The notes beneath the pieces are model-generated. The model was not told the DNA's origin, did no database searches, and saw only the letters and a program-made list of their open reading frames with translations. Made by a program: the position numbers and the translations under genes. Below are positions 33,274 through 40,529 of a stretch of DNA of 49,462 bases, in pieces. Every line of letters begins with the position of its first letter. The first letter of the stretch is position 1. Source of the stretch: a virus; IMG/VR virus record IMGVR_UViG_3300047564_003525, positions 1 to 49,462 of that record. One strand, given 5' to 3'.

Positions 33274-33759
33274 TCACACTTCGTAAAAGTCGCAGTCGGC
33301 AGCAAAGCCGGTGCCCTCCTCGAGAGGATCTGGAAATCCGATGCGGCATTCGCCGTCGCTCCAGTTGCGACACTTTTCGCACGACCGACGTGCCACCTTG
33401 CGCGGGATCTCTGGGAATACGTCCCCCCAGGTTGCACCAGAACGGATCTGCTGGATGCACTGGCGGACTACTCCCAGCTCAGCCGCCAGTCTTTTCTGAG
33501 ATGTCTGCGTCTCAGTCAGCACTCGGTAGACCTGCTCAAGCGTGAGCTTGCGGCGAAGGCGCTTGGCGATTGGCTTAAGCGGTTTGCGGCCGGGCTTTTC
33601 TCCTGGACTGATCACCGTCCAACGCTCGCCACAATCGCGACACTGATAGCGCCGGCGCACCGACCCATCGACGCGGGTCTTGGTCTCCAGCACAAATCTG
33701 TTGTTGTGACTACAGCCGGGCGTGCCTACGGTGGTGTGGTCGACGTAATTGGGCCCCAT
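33274..33759 (-). CDS. Zinc-finger plus HTH DNA-binding protein
   Basis: 161 residues from ATG 33759 (MGPNYVDHTTVGTPGCSHNN ...). Residues 16-50 are a zinc-ribbon like those of InsA/transposase-type proteins (CSHNNRF...YQCRDCGERWTVI). Residues 75-115 form a helix-turn-helix (LTLEQVYRVLTETQTSQKRL AAELGVVRQCIQQIRSG). The C-terminus is a Cys4 unit (CEKCRNWSDGECRIGFPDPL ... GFAADCDFYE). It is a likely transcription regulator of the early block; target unknown. Its ATG shares two bases with the ATG of a divergent + strand gene at 33758, so each promoter must lie inside the other gene. Confidence 0.72.
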   Translation of the reverse strand: MGPNYVDHTTVGTPGCSHNNRFVLETKTRVDGSVRRRYQCRDCGERWTVISPGEKPGRKPLKPIAKRLRRKLTLEQVYRVLTETQTSQKRLAAELGVVRQCIQQIRSGATWGDVFPEIPRKVARRSCEKCRNWSDGECRIGFPDPLEEGTGFAADCDFYEV

Positions 33760-33949
33760 GTCTTTTGGTGAGTGGCTGATTGCTGAAATGCCAGCAGAAG
33801 ATAAGTGGAAAATCGAGCTGGATGCTCGCAAAGAAGATCCCCGTACAGCAATGCTGTACAGGTTGTGCTGTCAGCAACAGTTTCAGCTCCAGAAGGCGGT
33901 CAACGAGATCGCCCGGCTGGAGCTCATGCTGATGGACGCTAGTCGTTGA
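33758..33949 (+). CDS. Small + strand hypothetical protein inside the leftward block
   Basis: 63 residues (MSFGEWLIAEMPAEDKWKIE LDARKEDPRTAMLYRLCCQQ ... IARLELMLMDASR), acidic, with a coiled-coil C-terminus. It is the only + strand gene in the 30.1-38.8 kb leftward run. Its start overlaps the divergent HTH gene's start (CATG) and its 3' end overlaps the next - strand gene by 11 bases. A pairing with the HTH regulator is possible but unproven. Confidence 0.58.
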   Translation: MSFGEWLIAEMPAEDKWKIELDARKEDPRTAMLYRLCCQQQFQLQKAVNEIARLELMLMDASR

Positions 33950-34247
33950 GCTGCAGCGCCTGCTCGTAAGTGGGCGCTTGCACGTGACGGCTAATCTCGG
34001 TGCCGTCAGGTTGCGGGGTCTCCACGACCCAGGTCGGCATCTCCTGGCGCCAGCGGAACATCAGCTCTCGAACCTCGTCAGCCAGCGTGCCGGCATCCTC
34101 GTAGCTCCAGCCCTTCCGGGCCACATTGAAGTGCGCCAAGGTTTCGATTCGATCGGCCCAGCGGATCAAAGTCGCAACGTCGGGATCGAAGCTGGGGGAC
34201 ATCTGCTCTCGATAGATCTGCAGCAGGCGGGCTTTGGGGTAAGTCAT
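33939..34247 (-). CDS. Small hypothetical protein
   Basis: A 102-residue protein (MTYPKARLLQIYREQMSPSF DPDVATLIRWADRIETLAHF). It has a helical N-terminus with R/W-rich amphipathic helices, then EMPTWVVETPQPDGTEISRH. No known family. Coupled to its upstream neighbour by ATGA overlap. Confidence 0.65.
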   Translation of the reverse strand: MTYPKARLLQIYREQMSPSFDPDVATLIRWADRIETLAHFNVARKGWSYEDAGTLADEVRELMFRWRQEMPTWVVETPQPDGTEISRHVQAPTYEQALQLND

Positions 34248-34447
34248 GGTTTAAGGAGGCGTTCCCAGCCGGCAACAAGGTGGCCGTGCTCAGAAGGAGC
34301 AGCGACCGCCGTGTTCTTACTGCACACGTCGCAGCGACCATGGTGGTGAGCAGCGCTGTGCTTGGCAGGTCCGACCCACCGGCCATCAATGTAAAAGCGG
34401 CCAAGGCGCCGGCCGCAGGGATCACAGATCCAGGTTGGGTAGTCCAT
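34244..34447 (-). CDS. Small Cys/His-rich (zinc-type) protein
   Basis: A 67-residue protein (MDYPTWICDPCGRRLGRFYI DGRWVGPAKHSAAHHHGRCD VCSKNTAV). CxxC pairs at the N-terminus and CDVC in the middle with intervening His make a two-knuckle zinc ribbon. Probably a nucleic-acid- or protein-binding mini-protein. It overlaps its upstream neighbour by 26 bases. Confidence 0.66.
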   Translation of the reverse strand: MDYPTWICDPCGRRLGRFYIDGRWVGPAKHSAAHHHGRCDVCSKNTAVAAPSEHGHLVAGWERLLKP

Positions 34448-34616
34448 CGTCTTTGAAGGTAAACCAGTCGTGAAATTCGGCCATCACCGCGTCGGTGATG
34501 CGCTCAATGATCGCTTCTTGGGAGGGGTGTTCGACGTGCTTGTGGGCCAGTCTGCAGCCTCTTGTCACGCCGGTCTCGACGCACTGCTGGACGAGGGGAA
34601 GGATGCGGGGTTTCAT
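34422..34616 (-). CDS. Small hypothetical protein
   Basis: 64 residues from ATG 34616 (MKPRILPLVQQCVETGVTRG CRLAHKHVEHPSQEAIIERI). Similar short proteins (LVQQCVxTGVxRG...LAHKH) occur in many phages of diverse hosts, with unknown function. It overlaps the next membrane mini-gene by four bases. Confidence 0.66.
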   Translation of the reverse strand: MKPRILPLVQQCVETGVTRGCRLAHKHVEHPSQEAIIERITDAVMAEFHDWFTFKDDGLPNLDL

Positions 34617-34735
34617 GGCCTGAGGTTTGCGTAAAACACAGCGTGCCGTTGGCACTGGTCCCGACCACCGGAGAACCCGGCGCCGTAGATCATCATCAGC
34701 ACCACCAGGACGGTGATGCGGCCGGCCCAGATCAT
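34613..34735 (-). CDS. 40-residue membrane mini-protein
   Basis: From ATG 34735: MIWAGRITVLVVLMMIYGAG FSGGRDQCQRHAVFYANLRP. One hydrophobic helix with a short basic tail. The stop overlaps the next start (ATGA) and its start overlaps the upstream stop. It is a third very small membrane protein of this block. Confidence 0.55.
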   Translation of the reverse strand: MIWAGRITVLVVLMMIYGAGFSGGRDQCQRHAVFYANLRP

Positions 34736-34953
34736 GCCGCCTCTACCGCAGCGCCTGGCCAGCGGTTTGCGGCGTAGCGCAGCGCCAGCTTCTTGTTTTC
34801 GGCCAGCAACGTCACCTTCATCGGCTGGGACATCTGCTGGCGCACCACCAGCGTGTACCGCCGGGCACGTTCTGGCACCGCCGGACGGCTGACGCCTGGC
34901 CCGAACGATCCGCGGATCGGCTCTTCCCATTGAAGGGGGATCATTTTATTCAT
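34732..34953 (-). CDS. Small hypothetical protein
   Basis: A 73-residue protein (MNKMIPLQWEEPIRGSFGPG VSRPAVPERARRYTLVVRQQ). It has a basic middle and a helix end (LALRYAANRWPGAAVEAA). The in-frame Met 4 is an alternative start. No family is recognised. Confidence 0.62.
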   Translation of the reverse strand: MNKMIPLQWEEPIRGSFGPGVSRPAVPERARRYTLVVRQQMSQPMKVTLLAENKKLALRYAANRWPGAAVEAA

Positions 34954-34957
34954 GGTG

Positions 34958-35101
34958 TTAATGGGTGAGGATGAACAGTGCTGTGGTCAGGCACAGCACT
35001 TGCAGGGTCATGACGGCGATGAGAGTGTACCGCTGCACGCGCAGGGTCTTTCGCACCGCCTTGAGTTGCCGCAGCGTGGCCAGCTGCTGGTCAGTTGTCA
35101 T
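34958..35101 (-). CDS. 47-residue membrane protein with basic helix
   Basis: From ATG 35101: MTTDQQLATLRQLKAVRKTL RVQRYTLIAVMTLQVLCLTT ALFILTH. A charged coiled helix precedes one C-terminal transmembrane segment, giving a tail-anchored look. It overlaps the upstream gene by 11 bases. Confidence 0.58.
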   Translation of the reverse strand: MTTDQQLATLRQLKAVRKTLRVQRYTLIAVMTLQVLCLTTALFILTH

Positions 35102-35348
35102 TGGCCTCCTGGCAGTATTCGACGGTCTTGCGGATCCGTCCAGCCAGTGCTTCGTGCCCCTCGTGGGTGGCAATGTCGGCGGCGCACAGCATGCCCGACT
35201 CGAATGCTTCGCGGACCGATGCTGCCACGTGCTCGGTGGCGACCTCGATGTCGATGGTATTCGGCTCGCGGCGGGGGAAAAGCCGGCCGAGAACGCTGAA
35301 TCCAAGCATGACGAGGGTCGTTGCTCCAACAATTTCCAAAGGCGTCAT
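35091..35348 (-). CDS. Small membrane-anchored hypothetical protein
   Basis: 85 residues from ATG 35348, which has CAGGAGGG just upstream on its strand. The N-terminus (MTPLEIVGATTLVMLGFSVL GRLFPRR) is a membrane helix with a basic stop-transfer. The rest (IEVATEHVAASVREAFESGM LCAADIATHEGHEALAGRIR) is a soluble helical domain. The function is unknown. Confidence 0.63.
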   Translation of the reverse strand: MTPLEIVGATTLVMLGFSVLGRLFPRREPNTIDIEVATEHVAASVREAFESGMLCAADIATHEGHEALAGRIRKTVEYCQEANDN

Positions 35349-35421
35349 GTGCCCTCCTGGGGCGTGAACTCGCCAATCAAAGCGCAGCCGAGCTAGCCCG
35401 GCCGCTGTTCGCAACATTTCT

Positions 35422-35907
35422 TCATGTCAAATACAGCTGCTCGTAGCTGTGCTCTTCCAGCCACGCCTTAAATTCCGCCTCGGCTTTGTCGTGCGCTTCG
35501 CATTCGATCTCCTCAAGCACGCCAGGCCCCAGCTCCTCTTTGAGTAGCGCCCGGAGCCGATCGTGCCGGAGCCCCATGAACCGATTGCGCTGCGCTTCGT
35601 ACAGCGTCCTGCGCTGCCGCTGATCGGTGCCGTCAACGCCTTCCAGCTTCAGCAGCCGGCGCTTTGCCTCACTGGCAAACGCGATCGTGATCCGCCGCTT
35701 CTTGCGCGCCTTGTGCATCCAGTCGCGATCGAACGGCAGGCCAGCCTCGCTCTCAAGCCGGTTGGCCTCGCTGATCGCGTCATCCATGCCCTGGATGGCC
35801 ATCGTCAATTCCACGTGAAACGCTCTGGCCTCCTCCAAGTCCATCTCATGAACTGCCTCGATCGGCACTTCGCGGCCCATCTCGCGGCTGTTGAAAGTCA
35901 GTTTCAT
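35422..35907 (-). CDS. Helical hypothetical protein
   Basis: A 161-residue, highly charged helical protein (MKLTFNSREMGREVPIEAVH EMDLEEARAFHVELTMAIQG) with a basic central region (KARKKRRITIAFASEAKRRL) and an acidic C-terminus. This is consistent with a coiled-coil nucleic-acid-binding or scaffold protein. No family is recognised. Coupled to the upstream HTH gene by a four-base overlap. Confidence 0.66.
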   Translation of the reverse strand: MKLTFNSREMGREVPIEAVHEMDLEEARAFHVELTMAIQGMDDAISEANRLESEAGLPFDRDWMHKARKKRRITIAFASEAKRRLLKLEGVDGTDQRQRRTLYEAQRNRFMGLRHDRLRALLKEELGPGVLEEIECEAHDKAEAEFKAWLEEHSYEQLYLT

Positions 35908-36374
35908 CGGGTCACAAATTCAATGGGGTTGGTCTTGATCGCCCACTCCCCGAGCAGGCGGTGGTCGCCGTAACGACCGCTCAGGAAATTGCTCAGCGTC
36001 TTTGGGTGAACGCAGAGACTTTGCGCTGCTTGCCGTTCCTTACCAAGTAAGACTTCGGCTTCTTTGGCGGCATTGGCCCGCAGCACCCAGCGAGGATACT
36101 GCGTTGCCGGATCTGGGCTGACGTTGTCCCAGTCGGCAATCCACCAGATCAGTCGCCCCTTTTTGCACCAGCCCTCGTAGCGCAACAGACCTGCGCACTT
36201 CAGCCGGCCCAGGGACAGGTTGGTGGAGCTTGACTGGACGCCCAACAGCTCCACCAGCTCCTGCGTGGTGTAGAGGCCCGGCCCGAGTTCCTGCAGCTGA
36301 AGCAGCGTCAAGATGGTCTCAGGCCGGTGGGAGCAGCGCAATCTGGCGAGCCAGGCTGTGCGCTCGGTGGGCAT
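35904..36374 (-). CDS. Winged-helix DNA-binding protein
   Basis: A 156-residue protein. Residues 18-75 (ETILTLLQLQELGPGLYTTQ ELVELLGVQSSSTNLSLGRL KCAGLLRYEG) form a winged helix-turn-helix of the replication-initiator/MarR style. Residues 100-145 contain a second HTH (AAQSLCVHPKTLSNFLSGRY). It directly follows ssb in the same transcript, so a role in replication or early gene control is likely; the target is unknown. Confidence 0.68.
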   Translation of the reverse strand: MPTERTAWLARLRCSHRPETILTLLQLQELGPGLYTTQELVELLGVQSSSTNLSLGRLKCAGLLRYEGWCKKGRLIWWIADWDNVSPDPATQYPRWVLRANAAKEAEVLLGKERQAAQSLCVHPKTLSNFLSGRYGDHRLLGEWAIKTNPIEFVTR

Positions 36375-36769
36375 CAGAACGGCACTTCGTCGTCGATGGG
36401 CTCGTAGCTGGCCGGTGCAGCCGCCTGCCGAGCCGGGGCTGGGGCAGGGGTGGCCTGCTCAGAGCGAGCTTGCCAGCTTTCGACTGAGGCGTTCTTGACC
36501 ACCAGCGCCTTCTTCAGCTCACCAGTGGCCTTATCGCTCCACTGCTCTTCTTCTACCTGGCCGGTGACGCAAACGCTGGCGCCCTTTTTCAGGTAGTTGG
36601 CCACATATTCGGCCTGCTTGCCCCAGACCTCCACCTTCACCCAAAACGCCGGAGCGTCTTTCTTGGCTTGGCGAATGGCCAGGCTGAACTTCGACACCAT
36701 TTGCCCTGTTTGGGTAGTGCGAAATTCGGGATCGCGGCCGAGGTTGCCGGTAACTGTTGCGTTGAACAT
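36374..36769 (-). CDS. ssb: Single-stranded DNA-binding protein
   Basis: A 131-residue SSB of bacterial type. The OB fold runs through residues 1-100 (MFNATVTGNLGRDPEFRTTQ TGQMVSKFSLAIRQ ... KKGASVCVTGQVEEEQWSDK). An Ala/Pro/Gln linker leads to the acidic tail IDDEVPF, which recruits partner proteins. It coats ssDNA in phage replication and recombination. It lies next to the RecE/RecT-type genes and overlaps the HTH gene stop by one base. Confidence 0.93.
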   Translation of the reverse strand: MFNATVTGNLGRDPEFRTTQTGQMVSKFSLAIRQAKKDAPAFWVKVEVWGKQAEYVANYLKKGASVCVTGQVEEEQWSDKATGELKKALVVKNASVESWQARSEQATPAPAPARQAAAPASYEPIDDEVPF

Positions 36770-36777
36770 GGTTGAGC

Positions 36778-37029
36778 TCAGTTAGTGGTGGATTGACAGA
36801 TGACAAAACAGCCATTGCCGTCTCGACGCTTGCGCACCGAAAAACGACGAGTCGACTGTCGGCGGCTGAGGTTGCCCGCCACCTGCGTGATCGTGCCGGC
36901 TTTGAATTCGTCGAAGTTCACCTCGATCGCCTCGCCGGGTTCGAGATCAAGAATCTCGTTCCGCAGCGAAGCAGTCTTGGATTGGCGGCCGACCTGCTCA
37001 AGAGCCTGTTCAGCTGTGATGCGGTTCAT
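36778..37029 (-). CDS. Small basic hypothetical protein
   Basis: 83 residues from ATG 37029 (MNRITAEQALEQVGRQSKTA SLRNEILDLEPGEAIEVNFD). The C-terminus is rich in Arg (SRRQSTRRFSVRKRRDGNGC). The layout suggests a small DNA-associated protein with a helix, then a strand-turn module. It lies between ssb and the excisionase-like gene; the role is unknown. Confidence 0.62.
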   Translation of the reverse strand: MNRITAEQALEQVGRQSKTASLRNEILDLEPGEAIEVNFDEFKAGTITQVAGNLSRRQSTRRFSVRKRRDGNGCFVICQSTTN

Positions 37030-37256
37030 TTGTTTCCTGGAATGGAATTTGGAAAGCCGCGCATGTTGCGCTGCTCGTATTGGAGGACTTCGTTCACCGG
37101 GTACAGGACTCGGCCCCCAGCCTTGAACCACCGGGGACCACGTTGCTGTGACCTCCAGTTGTCGAGTGTGCTGAGCGATACGACATTACGCCATCGCTCA
37201 GCCAGCTCGGTTGGAGTAAGATAATTTGTTTCACCAGACTGCACCATCATCGTCAT
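37026..37256 (-). CDS. Excisionase/AlpA-like HTH protein
   Basis: A 76-residue protein with an HTH_17/MerR-like fold: LTPTELAERWRNVVSLSTLD NWRSQQRGPRWFKAGGRVLY PVNEVLQYEQ. This pattern (YLTPxELAxRW...LxxWRxxxxGPxxxKxGxxVxY) is that of phage excisionases and AlpA-type regulators. It could direct integrase toward excision, or regulate the early operon. It overlaps the RecT-type gene's end by 26 bases in another frame. Confidence 0.78.
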   Translation of the reverse strand: MTMMVQSGETNYLTPTELAERWRNVVSLSTLDNWRSQQRGPRWFKAGGRVLYPVNEVLQYEQRNMRGFPNSIPGNK

Positions 37257-37938
37257 TGCTAACCGCTCCTTCCCGCATAGCCGTGTCGTTTTGGGTCACT
37301 GATTCGGTTTCTTCCACTTTTTGTGCGGTTGAAATCGTATTATTTAATTCTTTGATTGTTACCGCTGCGACAGGCTCAACTTCCACGGAGTCCACGTCGA
37401 TCACTTCTTCTTGAGTCTTGATGCCAACCAAGAACTCAGGGACATATAGGCGGCCCCAGAATGCTGCAGCGCGGTAGCGCAACATCAGATCCGGCATGGT
37501 CTGCCACTTCGATCCGGTCTTGCCGTACCAGCCTTCCTTCTTCGCCATCTCAATCGACACTACGGGGCCCTTCAGCTCCTTGCCGGTCTTCAGATCGGTG
37601 GCCATCGCGTAACAGCTCTCGCCCTCGAGCACGAACTCCAGCGGCGAAAACCGTCCGCAGCCGTTGACCATCGCGATGATGAACTGCGACGACCAGCTGG
37701 GGCGGCCGTGGATCACATGGAGGTTCTGCATCACTTGAAGCGGGCTCAGCCCCATCCGGCCGGCGATCTCCATCGCTACCAGCGTGTTGGCCAGGCCGTT
37801 CTGGCCCTGGTACTCCTTTGGCACCAACGCACTGCTGGCCAGCGCCTTGCCGATGCGTTGCGCGTTCTCGAACTGTTGGATGCCGGTGAAGACACCGTCT
37901 TGACTGAACGTGGTCAGCGCCGTTGATTGATCGGACAT
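37231..37938 (-). CDS. recT: RecT-family single-strand annealing protein
   Basis: A 235-residue protein. The segment IGKALASSALVPKEYQGQNG LANTLVAMEIAGRMGLSPLQ VMQNLHVIHGRPSWSSQFII with YGKTGSKWQTMPDLMLRYRA AAFWGRLYVPEFLVGIKTQE EVIDV is characteristic of RecT/RecT-like annealing proteins of phages. It coats and anneals 3' ssDNA produced by the neighbouring nuclease. The acidic C-terminus is shaped like an SSB-type interaction tail. Gene order (RecE-like, RecT, HTH, SSB) is a recombination module. Confidence 0.86.
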   Translation of the reverse strand: MSDQSTALTTFSQDGVFTGIQQFENAQRIGKALASSALVPKEYQGQNGLANTLVAMEIAGRMGLSPLQVMQNLHVIHGRPSWSSQFIIAMVNGCGRFSPLEFVLEGESCYAMATDLKTGKELKGPVVSIEMAKKEGWYGKTGSKWQTMPDLMLRYRAAAFWGRLYVPEFLVGIKTQEEVIDVDSVEVEPVAAVTIKELNNTISTAQKVEETESVTQNDTAMREGAVSNDDDGAVW

Positions 37939-37941
37939 GAG

Positions 37942-38823
37942 TTAGAAACCTTCGATTTCAGAAATGAGAGCAACAGTGGCGGGATCGTCGAGCCACTTGG
38001 GCAGTGGCAGCTCTTCGATCTCCTCGCTGTAGGACGGCCAGTCGTCAGCCGCCCGACAGGCAGAGATCAGGGCAAGGTCGGCTTTAGCCTCCCTGAGCCC
38101 GCGCTCCACCAGCGCTGGCGGCAAACTGTAGACCGCCACCGCAAACGGCGGCTTCTTCTCGACGCAGCAGAACAGAAACACCTCGGCCTCTGGGAGCCCC
38201 TGCATGTAAAACGCTGCCTGCACGTGGTAGCGCCATCCGAGCACCGAGCTGCGCAGGAACTTTGCCGGGCTGGCGTCTTCGGTAGTCTTCACGTCAACGA
38301 TGATCTTGCCGTCAGCGCTGTGCCAGTCCGGCCGGCACTTGCACCTCTCACCCGTCTCATCGTCGGTCCAAAAGTAAGACTGCTCGGCCTTGCCTGGCAT
38401 CGTCAGCAGGAACGACGCTGCTTTGTGTTTGCCGATTGCATCGGCCATCGCCGTGATCCGCAGCGCATCGTCTGCCTTCAATAGCGTCTTGCCTGCAGCC
38501 TGCTGCTCGAAGTCCGCCCAGATCATCTTGCCTTCTTTCGTGCGTCGATCGCAGTGGGGCGCTACCACGTACTCGTCGTCGAACAGATGCGGCTCTAGCA
38601 CCCTGGCGTGCAGCGCCGAGCCAAGGATCATCGCCTCTGTCGGCGGCTCTGCCACGCGGTCAGGGTTCAGGTAACGGTTCCAGAAATGCAGCGGGCTACG
38701 GTGCGCCAAATCGAGGCCGGATTTCGAAACCTCCGGTCTGGCGTGGTACTCGGAATTGGTTAGCTCCATAAGCTCATCAGTCGTCTGTGGACAGAAACTT
38801 ACCGCAAATTCACGCATCCTCAT
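37942..38823 (-). CDS. RecE-like exonuclease (PD-(D/E)XK, ExoVIII family)
   Basis: Up to 293 residues. Possible starts are ATG 38823 (shown), 38817 and 38769; the family-typical opening MELTNSEYHARPEVSKSGLD begins at 38769, so the true start may be there. Conserved features are SKSGLDLAHRSPLHFW, AMILGSALHARVLEPHLFDD and CRPDWHSADGKIIVDVKTTE (the D...DxK metal-binding core), followed by QAAFYMQGL. It resects dsDNA 5' to 3' and hands ssDNA to the RecT-type partner. It is the first gene of the leftward early transcript, 105 bases from the divergent helicase. Confidence 0.87.
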   Translation of the reverse strand: MRMREFAVSFCPQTTDELMELTNSEYHARPEVSKSGLDLAHRSPLHFWNRYLNPDRVAEPPTEAMILGSALHARVLEPHLFDDEYVVAPHCDRRTKEGKMIWADFEQQAAGKTLLKADDALRITAMADAIGKHKAASFLLTMPGKAEQSYFWTDDETGERCKCRPDWHSADGKIIVDVKTTEDASPAKFLRSSVLGWRYHVQAAFYMQGLPEAEVFLFCCVEKKPPFAVAVYSLPPALVERGLREAKADLALISACRAADDWPSYSEEIEELPLPKWLDDPATVALISEIEGF

Positions 38824-38894
38824 CCCCCTTTGTCACAACTCTTCATTTCTCTCGGTTCTTACTGCTAAGCCCTTATGATCGCTTGGCTTTTTCT

Positions 38895-38923
38895 CTTATC
38901 CATTACTGACCATTCACGGTCAA
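38895..38923 (-). promoter_or_regulatory. Predicted sigma70-type promoter for the leftward early genes
   Basis: On the - strand a -35 box TTGACC (complement of 38918-38923) and -10 box GATAAG (complement of 38895-38900) are separated by exactly 17 bp, in the only intergenic gap between the divergent RecE-like and helicase genes. The transcript would run into the leftward block starting at 38823. Confidence 0.55.
38907..38922. promoter_or_regulatory. Dyad operator candidate
   Basis: TGACC-ATTCAC-GGTCA is an inverted repeat with five-base arms, overlapping the -35 box of the leftward promoter and ending five bases before the helicase ATG. Such placement would let one regulator control both directions. 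The binding protein is unknown. Confidence 0.45.
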
Positions 38924-38927
38924 GACT

Positions 38928-40298
38928 ATGCTCAGACCTCGTCAACAGAAAGCTATCCAAGACGTTCGGGCTGCCTATCGGGCTGGCCATCGCAGCGTCC
39001 TGCTCTGCGCCAGCACCGGTTTTGGCAAGACCCACACGGCTGCCGAAATCATCAAATCCGCCATCGACCGCGGCAACGACGTGTGGTTCCTTGCACACCT
39101 GCGTGAGATCCTTGATGACACCGCCAGGCGGCTTCGTGATGCCGAGATTCCGCACGGCTTCATCATGGCCGGCATGCCCCGCAACCCTTACCAGCCAGTG
39201 CAGGTGGTCTCAGTCCAGACCGCTGTCCGCCGGCCCGTGGTGCGCAAGCCTGGCCTGATCATCGTCGATGAATGCCACCTTGCCATTGCAGACACCTACA
39301 AGAAGGTGATCGAGGCCGCTGGCAACCCGCCGCTCTTGGGTTTAAGTGGCAGCCCGCAGAGGTTGGACGGGCGTGGCCTGGGTGAGATGTTCGACGTGAT
39401 GGTCCCCACCTGCTCCACCGGTGACCTGATCGCCGAGGGTCTGCTGGCCCCCATCCGCTACTACGCCCCAACCAAGCCGGACCTTGCTGGTGTTCGCTCT
39501 CGGGCTGGCGACTTCGCGCTAGACCAGCTCGCAGAGGCGGTCGACCGGCCGTCCATCATCGGAGACGCAGTTGCTCACTACCGCAAATACGCCCACGGTC
39601 GCCGCGCTGTCGCCTTCTGCGTCAACATCGCTCACGCCGAGCACACAGCTGCTGCCTTTGCTGCGGCCGGCTACCGCGCTGTCGCCATCTCCGGCAAGTC
39701 CACCCGCCAAGAGCGCACCCAGGCGCTAACCGGTCTGCGCCAGGGCACCATCGACATCGTCTGCAACTGCGCCCTCTGGGTCGCTGGTGTCGACTGCCCT
39801 GAGATCGGCTGCGTCATCCTGCTCAGGCCCACCAAGAGCCTGACCATGTACCTGCAGTCGGTTGGTCGCGGTCTGCGAACATCACCCGGTAAGGCCGATC
39901 TGGTGGTCTTAGACCATGCAAGTTGCGTCTTTACCCATGGCTTACCCCAAGACCCTCGAGAATGGACCCTCGACGCCAAGCCCAAGCGAGCTGGCGCCCC
40001 CGCCCCTGCTGTTCGTGAATGTCCGTCCTGTTTTGCCTGTCATCCTCCAGCTCCTGTTTGCCCCGCTTGTGGCCATCAGTACCAACGCGACACGGTGGCA
40101 AGCGGCCCCACTCAAGTCGACGGCTTGCTGGTGGAGGTGGATGAAGCAGCTCTACGCCGTGAGCGGAATCGAGAGCAGGCCGGCGCCCAAACCCTTGAGC
40201 AGCTCATCGAAATAGGCCGCCGCCGCGGCATGAAGCACCCGCAGGGCTGGGCGCGGCACGTCCTGGCAGCACGGCAGCGCAAAGGAAGAGCAGCTTGA
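38928..40298 (+). CDS. Superfamily 2 (DEAD/H-type) helicase
   Basis: A 456-residue helicase. RPRQQKAIQDVRAAYRAGHR is the Q-type N-motif, STGFGKTHTA (29-38) Walker A, IIVDECHLA (D114-H117, DECH) Walker B, LSGSPQRLDG motif III, and LQSVGRGLR motif VI with arginine fingers. A Cys-rich C-terminal insert (CPSCFACHPPAPVCPACGHQ) is a zinc unit. It is similar to phage RadB/UvsW-like and type III restriction-type helicases in replication modules. Probable role: unwinding forks or recombination intermediates. It lies opposite the RecE-like gene and is coupled to the next gene. Confidence 0.9.
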   Translation: MLRPRQQKAIQDVRAAYRAGHRSVLLCASTGFGKTHTAAEIIKSAIDRGNDVWFLAHLREILDDTARRLRDAEIPHGFIMAGMPRNPYQPVQVVSVQTAVRRPVVRKPGLIIVDECHLAIADTYKKVIEAAGNPPLLGLSGSPQRLDGRGLGEMFDVMVPTCSTGDLIAEGLLAPIRYYAPTKPDLAGVRSRAGDFALDQLAEAVDRPSIIGDAVAHYRKYAHGRRAVAFCVNIAHAEHTAAAFAAAGYRAVAISGKSTRQERTQALTGLRQGTIDIVCNCALWVAGVDCPEIGCVILLRPTKSLTMYLQSVGRGLRTSPGKADLVVLDHASCVFTHGLPQDPREWTLDAKPKRAGAPAPAVRECPSCFACHPPAPVCPACGHQYQRDTVASGPTQVDGLLVEVDEAALRRERNREQAGAQTLEQLIEIGRRRGMKHPQGWARHVLAARQRKGRAA

Positions 40299-40504
40299 CG
40301 AACGATTACACCTACCCCGGCCAGGCACACTTCGCCGACTCGTCGATCGGCGCTGATTGTAAAGACTGCATCTTCTACGTCCCTCGGCCGTTCGTGCAAA
40401 TTCAGCGCCACTGCTGCGCCAAGGCGAAGGTCATGACCGGCAAGTGGCTTAAGCCCATCCCGCCCTATGCGACGGCGTGCAAGTATTTCCAGCGCCGGAC
40501 ATGA
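40295..40504 (+). CDS. Small Cys-rich protein
   Basis: 69 residues with a TTG start whose last two bases begin the helicase stop. The sequence (GADCKDCIFYVPRPFVQIQR HCCAKAKVMTGKWLKPIPPY ATACKYFQRRT) has a CxxC-C-C arrangement typical of zinc or iron-sulfur knuckles, broadly like the Cys4 units of two leftward genes. Its role is unknown; coupling to the helicase suggests an accessory. Confidence 0.66.
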   Translation: MTNDYTYPGQAHFADSSIGADCKDCIFYVPRPFVQIQRHCCAKAKVMTGKWLKPIPPYATACKYFQRRT

Positions 40505-40529
40505 TGGAGCTCAGCAGCTGCCCAGATTT

